From NCBI GenBank assembly GCA_019695185.1, contig JAIBAN010000040.1, positions 1-64,000 on the forward strand: a stretch of DNA of 64,000 nt, written 5' to 3'. The translations under genes were made by a program, and so were the position numbers. Shown here piece after piece: positions 1 to 5,997 of the stretch. The stretch's first letter is position 1, and every line of letters starts with the position of its first letter. Source of the stretch: Blastocatellia bacterium (GTDB lineage Bacteria; Acidobacteriota; Blastocatellia; Chloracidobacteriales; Chloracidobacteriaceae). The notes under the pieces are model-generated. The model was not told the origin of the DNA. It did not search any database and saw only the letters and a program-made list of their open reading frames with translations.

Positions 1-1
1 A

Positions 2-1153
2 CTCCCGCCCATGCTGCCCGATACACTGCCCGAAGCTGAAGACGAGGCGCTGATTGTCTATACTTCCGGCACCACCGGGGCACCCAAAGGAGTGGTCCTC
101 ACGCAAGCCAATCTGGTGGCGGATGCCCATACGTTGGCTGTTTGGAATCAGATAGAACCGAGCCAGCGCATGATGTGTGTGCTGCCCATCCATCACGTCA
201 ATGGGCTGGTGGTGACCCTCATCACACCAATGTATGCCGGAGCCTCAACGGTTCTCAATACACGTTTTTACACTGAAACCTTCTGGGCCCGGATTGCCGC
301 TGAAAATGTTCGCATTGTCAGCGTGGTCCCAACCTTGCTGGCTTTTCTGTTGGAACGCCCGGAATTCATGAAGCAGCAGGACGTTACCTGTCTATCGCAT
401 ATTATCTGCGGTGCCGGCCCTCTAACAGTGGAACTGGGAAAAGCTTTCGAAGATACCTTTGGGATTCGTATTTTGCACGGCTACGGGCTGAGTGAAACCA
501 CGTGCTATTCTTCCATGCTGCCGTTGGAATTGACCCCTGAGGAACATGCCCACTGGATGCGTGACTTTGGCTTTCCTTCGATTGGAGTGGCGTTGCCCGG
601 TTGTGAAATGGCCATCCATGACCTGAATGGCACGCCCGTGGCTCCCCTGGTGCGGGGCGAAATCGTAATTTGTGGCCCCACGGTCATGACGGGATATTTC
701 AACCGCCCGGAAGCCAATGAAGCGGCTTTTACCTATGGATGGTTTCGGAGTGGCGACGAAGGTTTTTTCACCTGCAACGAAGTCGGTAGGGCATTTTATT
801 TCATCACAGGCCGAATCAAGGAATTGATTATTCGGGGCGGGATTAATCTTTCCCCCTTCGAAATTGATGAAGTGCTGAACCAGATTCCCGGTATCAAATG
901 CGGCTTGGCCGTGGGATTTGAAAACTTTTGGTATGGCGAGGAAGTTGGGGCCTATATTGTTGCTCAGGAAGGGGCTGTTCTGGATGATGCGACAATTTTG
1001 GCCGAGGCCCGCAAACACCTGCCTTTTCACAAATCACCCAAAGTCGTGGTGCGGGGGACGGAAATTCCGGTCACGTCCACTGGTAAATATCAGCGAAACA
1101 AGCTCAAACCGCTGTTTGAGGCGTATCGGCAGGAACAATTCAAGGAGCGCTAG
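2..1153 (+). CDS. AMP-dependent acyl-CoA synthetase/ligase, 5'-truncated by the window
   Basis: The frame is open to the left edge, so this is the C-terminal part of a longer enzyme; the ATG at 11 is internal. It shows the ANL adenylate-forming motifs in order: YTSGTTGAPKG (phosphate loop), GYGLSETT, the hinge-side block WFRSGDEGFF then ITGRIKELIIRGG, and the C-terminal catalytic lysine context TSTGKYQRNK. The family activates a carboxylate as acyl-AMP and transfers it to CoA; fatty or aryl acid specificity cannot be read from the fragment. A long-chain acyl-CoA ligase is the likeliest reading. It stops at a TAG and is followed by terminator-like hairpins, so it is probably the last gene of its transcript. 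Confidence 0.9.
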   Translation, partial: LPPMLPDTLPEAEDEALIVYTSGTTGAPKGVVLTQANLVADAHTLAVWNQIEPSQRMMCVLPIHHVNGLVVTLITPMYAGASTVLNTRFYTETFWARIAAENVRIVSVVPTLLAFLLERPEFMKQQDVTCLSHIICGAGPLTVELGKAFEDTFGIRILHGYGLSETTCYSSMLPLELTPEEHAHWMRDFGFPSIGVALPGCEMAIHDLNGTPVAPLVRGEIVICGPTVMTGYFNRPEANEAAFTYGWFRSGDEGFFTCNEVGRAFYFITGRIKELIIRGGINLSPFEIDEVLNQIPGIKCGLAVGFENFWYGEEVGAYIVAQEGAVLDDATILAEARKHLPFHKSPKVVVRGTEIPVTSTGKYQRNKLKPLFEAYRQEQFKER

Positions 1154-1161
1154 GAGTAAGG

Positions 1162-1202
1162 CTCCGTTGCGGTGTTTTCAAAAGAGCCGGAGAGGTTTTT
1201 TT
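1162..1202 (+). terminator. Possible intrinsic terminator after the acyl-CoA synthetase
   Basis: Weak CTCCG/CGGAG stem (1162-1166 with 1188-1192, about 21-nt loop) is followed three bases later by a run of seven T at 1196-1202. It starts 9 bp after the stop codon of the synthetase. The short stem makes this a moderate call. Confidence 0.4.
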
Positions 1203-1221
1203 GAATTGTTTTGTGAAAAGA

Positions 1222-1255
1222 AAATGCCTTGCAAATGAAAATTTGCAAGGCATTT
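1222..1255. terminator. 15-bp perfect hairpin with GAAA loop between convergent genes
   Basis: Arms 1222-1236 and 1241-1255 are perfect reverse complements with a GAAA tetraloop. The hairpin lies between the ends of two converging genes. On the minus strand the stem is followed by a short T-rich stretch (TTCTTTTC), on the plus strand a T-run comes about 10 nt later, so it probably ends the cold-shock transcript and may act in both directions. Confidence 0.7.
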
Positions 1256-1293
1256 GGAAGCAAGTTTTTTGTGAAACAAATTAGTTTATTAAA

Positions 1294-1497
1294 CTAGATT
1301 TTCACAACGTTTTCAGCTTGCGGTCCTTTTGGTCCATTGGTGATTTCAAATTCAACCATTTGACCTTCAGCAAGGGATTTGTAGCCTTCTTCCTGAATGG
1401 CTGAATAGTGAACAAACACATCGCTTCCGCTCGGTTGTTCGATAAATCCATATCCTTTGCTGTTGTTGAACCACTTGACTTTTCCTGTTGTCCGCAT
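1294..1497 (-). CDS. Cold-shock protein (CspA family), 67 aa
   Basis: Single OB-fold cold-shock domain covering the whole protein. RNP1-type motif KGYGFI and RNP2-type motif VFVHYSAI are intact, preceded by GKVKWFNNS. Such proteins bind single-stranded RNA or DNA and act as RNA chaperones in the cytoplasm. The ATG at 1497 was chosen because an AGGAGGAG ribosome site lies 8 nt upstream and the length matches the family (65-70 aa). The frame stays open 51 codons further upstream, but that stretch reads as leader rather than protein. A long untranslated leader would be typical for this family. It converges on the acyl-CoA synthetase and shares a terminator hairpin with it. Confidence 0.93.
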   Translation of the reverse strand: MRTTGKVKWFNNSKGYGFIEQPSGSDVFVHYSAIQEEGYKSLAEGQMVEFEITNGPKGPQAENVVKI

Positions 1498-1635
1498 GGG
1501 GAACACTCCTCCTAGATTTCGGTAAAACATTTTTGTTTGAACGTGGTATGTCCCGCTGAACGATTGACACGAACCGCCGCCGAAAATTCTCTCTCGACAT
1601 CCAACTGAACACCACGCATAACACAAATAAAAAAG

Positions 1636-1674
1636 CCGCTTTTTGAGCAAATAATTATTTGCTGTTAGAAGCGG
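1636..1674 (-). promoter_or_regulatory. Long palindrome with T-run upstream of the cold-shock gene
   Basis: A perfect 16-bp palindrome, GCAAATAATTATTTGC (1647-1662), is nested inside CCGCTT/AAGCGG arms (1636-1641, 1669-1674). Read on the minus strand the outer stem is followed by CTTTTTTATTT, the form of an intrinsic terminator. It sits about 140 bp upstream of the cold-shock start codon, so it may be an attenuator in its leader, the terminator of an upstream transcript, or an operator. Confidence 0.45.
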
Positions 1675-2040
1675 TCATTCTTGCATATTATTGGGGTACA
1701 AATTCGGACTGCCTTACGAAAAAAACTCTTGGAAGAAGACGTGTTTGAGCACGAGACTGCGCGAGAGTACAGGAAGGTCTTGAGACTGTCAAGTAGATTT
1801 ACACTAAAAAATGAATCCCCATGAGACTGCCCTGAGACAACGCGGTGCGTCATTAAGTTGTTTGCAGTCCTTTATTTACCTGGGTGAGCAGATTGTGGGA
1901 TGGGCAAGGGGGGAGGCGTGAGAACCCGGTGCAACCGTAACGCAAGTGGCAGTTTTTTTCGGTCAGAAATAAGTAAGGAGTTGTCCGGCAACCCTTGGAT
2001 CATGATTGGGGTGCAACGTGCAACTCCTTGAAAATAAAGG
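1675..2040. other. Gene-free stretch with an inverted repeat near its end
   Basis: No convincing gene on either strand; the short frames here lack family resemblance and ribosome sites. The only structure seen is AAGGAGTTG (1975-1983) with CAACTCCTT (2021-2029), with partial inner pairing. It lies just past the stop of the minus-strand gene that follows and could be its transcript-end hairpin. Confidence 0.5.
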
Positions 2041-2316
2041 TTAGCCCTTTTTCTTGTCACGCGGGGGATCCTGGCGTGGAGGATCCTGGCGTGGCGGCGG
2101 GTCCCGGCGCGGCGGGTCGGGTCGTTTTTCCTCTCTGAAAATGTATTTTTCCTCTTTGTGACCTCGGTCCTGCTCTCTGTCTTTGTTTTTTCCTTGATCT
2201 TCCGCCAAAGCTACAGTTGGTTGCGACAGGGCATAAAGTGGTGTGACACCGCCAAAACACAGCCAGCCGAAAAGTAACCCAACCACAAGTTGTTTTGAAA
2301 AAATTCTAATTTTCAT
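2041..2316 (-). CDS. Small secreted protein with proline-rich charged tail
   Basis: About 91 residues. The N-terminus is a signal peptide (MKIRIF, then a hydrophobic core VVGLLFGWLCFGGV, cleavage region ALA/ALS). The mature part is very hydrophilic, rich in D, E, K and R, and ends in repeated RQDPP units and KKKG, so it is probably disordered. Starts at 2325 (GTG), 2322 (ATG) and 2316 (ATG) are all possible; 2316 is preferred because CAGGTG lies 6 nt upstream. No family is recognised and no function can be given; export across the inner membrane is the only supported property. Confidence 0.6.
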   Translation of the reverse strand: MKIRIFSKQLVVGLLFGWLCFGGVTPLYALSQPTVALAEDQGKNKDREQDRGHKEEKYIFREEKRPDPPRRDPPPRQDPPRQDPPRDKKKG

Positions 2317-2354
2317 AAGCATCACCTGATGGAACGGTGTGAGAGATGCGTCTT

Positions 2355-2382
2355 ACCATAACAAATGTTGTGCCGAAAACAA
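2355..2382 (-). promoter_or_regulatory. Possible sigma70-type promoter for the small secreted protein
   Basis: On the minus strand TTGTTT (2382-2377) and TATGGT (2360-2355) are separated by 16 bp, about 40 bp upstream of the start codon. Consensus match is only partial. Confidence 0.3.
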
Positions 2383-2645
2383 AAATCCAAATAAAAAAAT
2401 TTGATTTTTCGCTAAGATTCCTTTTTTCTTTCGGATAAGAGCCGAAACAGGCGAGAAAGTTTCACGATTTTTGCGAGGACCGCTGTTTGGAACTTCATCA
2501 CGGTACACGATTTGGAATGGAGTCAAGCTTCCCTACACGAATTCCGGCACAAAGGAAACCAATCGCAGGCATTTTGCTTTCCAGGTGCCAAAACATATCC
2601 GTGCGCCTGTACGGAACCCGGATGTTTCGGTAAACTCCCCTGGTT
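2383..2645. other. AT-rich divergent spacer without a gene
   Basis: Lies between the leftward small secreted protein and the rightward cytochrome gene. Short open frames here show no protein-like features. Probably holds the promoters of both neighbours. Confidence 0.4.
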
Positions 2646-3071
2646 GTGAAAAGGTCATTTTCCGAGTGCCAGCCACATGCTTTCTTTCGACGGGGCGCAG
2701 CATGGTTGCTGTGGTGGTCAGCGGTAGTGAACGGAGCCTGCACCGACGACCCCAAATCATTGCAACCGCCGCCGCCGCCGGCTCCACACGTCCAAATTGT
2801 GCGTGTCCCGGCAGCGTTGCATGAAGTTCCGCCGGGCCTCGGCGACGTTTTTCAATTGCGTTGCGCCTCCTGTCATGGGGTTGATGGGCGAACCGGCTCT
2901 GGGGGTAACATTTTTACTGCGCAGCGCCGAACTGCAAAAAATTGGCAGCGGTTTCTGCGCAATCCGCAACATGTGCATCCTGGCAGTAAAATGCCTCCGG
3001 TTGAGGGATTGACGGATGATGAATATCGCCAATTTGGCGAATGGTTATCAAAAGTGACCAGGCGGAATTGA
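2646..3071 (+). CDS. Small c-type cytochrome, probable lipoprotein
   Basis: 141 residues. A single heme-attachment motif CASCH (residues 73-77) and a later SKMPP (Met116) give the His/Met ligand pair of a class I cytochrome c, carrying one electron in the periplasm. The N-terminus has RR, then a tryptophan-rich hydrophobic core and a lipobox-like VNGAC (Cys32), so it is probably membrane-anchored by lipid. A proline run (39-47) links the anchor to the heme domain. GTG at 2646 was chosen because it supplies the basic region before the core; no strong ribosome site is visible. It is about 80 bp upstream of another lipoprotein on the same strand. Redox partners are not evident. Confidence 0.75.
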   Translation: MKRSFSECQPHAFFRRGAAWLLWWSAVVNGACTDDPKSLQPPPPPAPHVQIVRVPAALHEVPPGLGDVFQLRCASCHGVDGRTGSGGNIFTAQRRTAKNWQRFLRNPQHVHPGSKMPPVEGLTDDEYRQFGEWLSKVTRRN

Positions 3072-3149
3072 TGAACCAGCCAATTCATCCAAGACCGGCA
3101 AAACTTCGACTTTTCCAAAACTGAACCCGTGCCTGTAAGGAGTTCTTTC

Positions 3150-4166
3150 ATGCGTTTTATCACTTCATGCGCCATTTTATTTTTCTCATTCACCCTGTGT
3201 GCGGCTTTATTGGGTTGTGCCGGAACTGAAACCAATGCAGGGAACCTGCCGCAACCGGCAGCCACCACCGCCAACCCGGTTGACGATGAAGATGCACAGT
3301 TAAAAAAGCCTTCCGGGTTTGATGCGGACCGGGCATTTGACCATGTGCGCAAACAAGTCGAGTTTGGCCCCCGTCCATCGGGCTCAAAGGCCAATGAACA
3401 GACTCGTGCTTACTTACAGCAGCAGTTGCAGAGCTATGGGTTGAAGGTCACAGTTGATGAGTTTGTGGCCCACACCCCTTCGCCCCGGTATCCAACGATT
3501 AACATGGCGAATGTAGTTGGCGAATTGCCGGGGACGACGGATGATGTGATCATCATTGCCAGCCATTTCGACACAAAGCTGTTTGATAACTTGCGGTTTG
3601 TCGGAGCCAACGACGGCGGTTCCAGCACTGCCTGTCTGCTTGAAATTGCCCGTGTCCTGGGACTCAAAAAAAATGCAGCCGACCGCAAAATACCCCAAAC
3701 CATCTGGTTTGCTTTCTTTGATGGCGAGGAAGCCGTGGTCAATTGGTTTAGCAACGACCATACCTACGGTTCCCGCCACATGGTCGAATCCTTAACGGCC
3801 AAAGGCCAGAAGCAAAAGATCAAAGCCATGATTTTACTGGACATGATTGGGGACCGGGAACTGGCAATCCCCAAGGAAGGACAATCATCCGGGTGGCTGG
3901 TGGAAACCATTTGGAATACCGGACGCAAATTGGGTTATGAAGCCAATTTTCCCTTGGCAAATCATTATGTGGAGGACGACCACATCGAATTTTTACGGGC
4001 CGGGATTCCTGCCTGTGACCTGATTGATTTCAATTACGGTGGTCCCACGAACCCCTACTGGCATAACGACCAGGACACGGCTGACAAACTCAGCCCGCAA
4101 AGCCTCAAGATTGTGGGCGACACGATTCTCAAATCATTACCCAAAATTTCTGCCCAGGTTCACTGA
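3150..4166 (+). CDS. Glutaminyl-peptide cyclotransferase-like M28 lipoprotein
   Basis: 338 residues. A lipoprotein signal ends at LLGC (Cys23). The catalytic domain is of the M28 zinc fold in its glutaminyl-cyclase branch: GANDGGSS carries the Asp ligand, FFDGEEA the Glu pair, and YWHNDQDT the His ligand. FFDGEEA followed by YGSRH closely matches the block I recall from animal glutaminyl cyclase, so N-terminal pyroglutamate formation on exported peptides is more likely than peptidase activity. The ATG at 3150 has AAGGAG 7 nt upstream; a GTG at 3129 would place that site inside the gene. Expected location: periplasmic face of a membrane. An ordinary M28 aminopeptidase is the alternative. Confidence 0.85.
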   Translation: MRFITSCAILFFSFTLCAALLGCAGTETNAGNLPQPAATTANPVDDEDAQLKKPSGFDADRAFDHVRKQVEFGPRPSGSKANEQTRAYLQQQLQSYGLKVTVDEFVAHTPSPRYPTINMANVVGELPGTTDDVIIIASHFDTKLFDNLRFVGANDGGSSTACLLEIARVLGLKKNAADRKIPQTIWFAFFDGEEAVVNWFSNDHTYGSRHMVESLTAKGQKQKIKAMILLDMIGDRELAIPKEGQSSGWLVETIWNTGRKLGYEANFPLANHYVEDDHIEFLRAGIPACDLIDFNYGGPTNPYWHNDQDTADKLSPQSLKIVGDTILKSLPKISAQVH

Positions 4167-4215
4167 TTTTTGAGCGCCTGTCTGGCCAGAAAACAAAAAC
4201 ATTGAAATCTCAACC

Positions 4216-4260
4216 GGCATTTTTCAATCCGAATGGAATCATTCCACATTGAAAAATGCC
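4216..4260 (+). promoter_or_regulatory. Nested inverted repeat in the rapZ leader
   Basis: Arms GGCATTTTTCAAT (4216-4228) and ATTGAAAAATGCC (4248-4260) are perfect 13-bp complements, with an inner GGAAT/ATTCC pair (4235-4245). It ends 30 nt before the rapZ ATG. It could be a terminator remnant of the upstream gene, an operator, or an RNA hairpin in the rapZ leader. Confidence 0.55.
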
Positions 4261-4290
4261 TTGTTTCATTTGCAAAACACCTCACAACCT

Positions 4291-5160
4291 ATGAATCACC
4301 TTCTCATCATCACAGGGCTTAGTGGTTCAGGCAAACATTCGGTCTTCAAAGTGCTGGAAGATATGGGGTATTTCTGCGTTGACAATCTTCCAGTAAAATT
4401 GCTGCCAACCTTTGTGGACTTATGTCAGCGTTCGGGAGAGACACTGGAACACGCCGCAGTGGTGGTGGATGTGCGGGAACCATCCTTTACGGAAACGTTC
4501 CCGGAAATTTTCCGCGCCTTGAAAAACCAGTACTCCCACTTGCAACTGGTTTTTGTCGAAGCCTCGGATGCCGTTTTAACCCGGCGGTTCAGCGAAACCC
4601 GGCGACCTCACCCCATGAGTTCCCGTTCCGGAAAAAAACGAAACTTGCAGGAAGCCATCGGCTCTGAACGGGCGTTGCTTGACCCCATCCGGGAACTGGC
4701 TTCAGTGGTGGTAGATACCTCAGCCCAAACGGTTCACACCTTGCGGCAGTTGCTGGTGGATGTGCTGCATCCGGAAGGCGAGCGCCCCAAGATGCAGGTT
4801 ACGGTTATGAGTTTCGGCTTCAAGCACGGCCTGCCAACAGAATCGGATTTGATTTTTGATGTGCGTTTTCTGGTCAATCCATATTTTGTGCCGGAACTGC
4901 GGGAGCAAACCGGAAAACAAAAACCGGTGGTGGATTTTCTCAAACAGAACGAGGAAGTGCTCGAAACCCAAAAAAGGTTTGAAGACCTGCTGGGTTTTGT
5001 CGTCCCGCGCTATGCCCGCGAAGGTCGCAGCTATTTAACGCTGTGCGTTGGCTGTACCGGTGGGAAGCACCGTTCGGTCATGATGGCCGAAGTTTTAGGG
5101 AAATACATCAAAAAACTGGGATTCCCGGTCCGGGTCAAACATCGGGACATTGAGAAATGA
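4291..5160 (+). CDS. rapZ: RapZ-family nucleotide-binding/RNase adapter protein
   Basis: 289 residues, matching the family (about 285). N-terminal P-loop kinase-like fold with Walker A GLSGSGKHS (residues 9-17) and the family block FCVDNLPVKLLP. The C-terminal domain ends with the diagnostic GCTGGKHRSV. In enterobacteria the protein binds small RNAs and directs RNase E to GlmY/GlmZ, tuning amino-sugar synthesis; in distant phyla only nucleotide and probably RNA or metabolite binding can be assumed. ATG 4291 is chosen over an in-frame TTG at 4249, which lies in a hairpin arm and would add 14 unconserved residues. No ribosome site is obvious. The usual hprK or PTS neighbours are absent. Confidence 0.93.
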   Translation: MNHLLIITGLSGSGKHSVFKVLEDMGYFCVDNLPVKLLPTFVDLCQRSGETLEHAAVVVDVREPSFTETFPEIFRALKNQYSHLQLVFVEASDAVLTRRFSETRRPHPMSSRSGKKRNLQEAIGSERALLDPIRELASVVVDTSAQTVHTLRQLLVDVLHPEGERPKMQVTVMSFGFKHGLPTESDLIFDVRFLVNPYFVPELREQTGKQKPVVDFLKQNEEVLETQKRFEDLLGFVVPRYAREGRSYLTLCVGCTGGKHRSVMMAEVLGKYIKKLGFPVRVKHRDIEK

Positions 5161-5237
5161 GGAACTGAGGACCAATCCAAGGACTGAGGACTGAGGACTG
5201 AGGACTGAGGACTGAAGGCAAAACCAGTTCTCGGTCC
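5161..5237. repeat. Heptamer array GGACTGA with degenerate inverted arm
   Basis: Five exact GGACTGA units at 5181-5215, a decayed one at 5161, and a short degenerate reverse arm at 5225-5237. It begins directly after the rapZ stop and ends 2 bp before the stop of the converging CYTH gene. Confidence 0.9.
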
Positions 5238-5238
5238 T

Positions 5239-5823
5239 TTAAGCTTCAAAAACAAGGTCTTCCAGAGGCTTCCCGGCAGCCACACAACGGGCGTGCTGGA
5301 GGGCAATATAGGATTCCGTACAACGTTTGCCGGGTTCGACTGCAAGTCTGGCCAGGATGTGGGTCAGAACCTGAGCTTCGCCTTCCAGTTCCACCAGATT
5401 TCCCAAGGGGGATTCATCGCGCATTAAAAGCAGGCTTTGTTCGGTTTGCGGATTGGTCAGACGAAAAGTGGTGCGGAATTTCTGGTACCGGAAAAAAGGT
5501 TTGAATCCCAACCGTTCAAAAATCAGGCGGGTGATTTCAGGGGCGGTGACTTCGGTTTCCAACTCCTCGCGGGTTTTGAATTCACTCGCCTGAGGGGTAA
5601 GCGGGGAACCTTTGAACGTGACGATGGCCTTTCCTTCGGCAAGCCGCAGGCGAAGCGCCGATTTTTGGGTGCGCAAGGCTCCGTCAGAGGTATCAAACAT
5701 CCAGTTGTCTTCGAAATGGCGTGGTTGCAGGACTTCAAAGAGAAATCCGATTTCTTTCAGATTTTGGGTAAAAAGGTCGAAATCATCACAAAAAATTTTC
5801 AACTCGGTTTCAATATTGGCCAT
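5239..5823 (-). CDS. CYTH-domain protein (CyaB/thiamine-triphosphatase superfamily)
   Basis: 194 residues forming one CYTH tunnel-fold domain. The N-terminal signature ETELKI (E-x-E-x-K) is present, followed by ALRLRL and IVTFKG, which place acidic and basic side chains in the tunnel for a metal and triphosphate. Members act as class IV adenylate cyclases, thiamine-triphosphatases or tripolyphosphatases, and which one cannot be decided here. It is cytoplasmic. The ATG at 5823 has no clear ribosome site. Both ends of the gene lie next to heptamer repeats. It converges on rapZ. Confidence 0.85.
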   Translation of the reverse strand: MANIETELKIFCDDFDLFTQNLKEIGFLFEVLQPRHFEDNWMFDTSDGALRTQKSALRLRLAEGKAIVTFKGSPLTPQASEFKTREELETEVTAPEITRLIFERLGFKPFFRYQKFRTTFRLTNPQTEQSLLLMRDESPLGNLVELEGEAQVLTHILARLAVEPGKRCTESYIALQHARCVAAGKPLEDLVFEA

Positions 5824-5887
5824 AGTGAAAGTGCCCGTGGTTGGGATTCAGGGATTACCTGTTTCTGAACTTATCACAAGTCAGGTG

Positions 5888-5994
5888 GCAGGGTTCAGGG
5901 CTTTTGAATTGAGAATTGAGAATTGAGAATTGAAAACCGGTTCAGGGCCTTGATTTTTTAGATATTCGAAAACCCTGAACCCTGAACCCTGAAC
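5888..5994. repeat. Composite inverted element with two heptamer families
   Basis: GGGTTCAGGG arm (5891-5900), four GAATTGA units (5906-5933), a second TTCAGGG at 5941, then an AACCCTG arm of three units (5971-5994). The outer arms are inverted; the GAATTGA array sits inside. It lies between two leftward genes and ends 3 bp before the stop of the kinase gene. Confidence 0.85.
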
Positions 5995-5997
5995 GCA

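Noticed and set aside
1665-2060. Two 62-residue minus-strand frames
   Set aside because: No ribosome site, no resemblance to proteins, and unusual composition; treated as intergenic.
2471-2824. 117-residue plus-strand frame overlapping the cytochrome gene
   Set aside because: Overlaps the CASCH-containing frame in another phase and has no motif or signal peptide.
5181-5215. CRISPR array
   Set aside because: The heptamer arrays have no unique spacers between units, units are 7 bp, and no cas gene is present.
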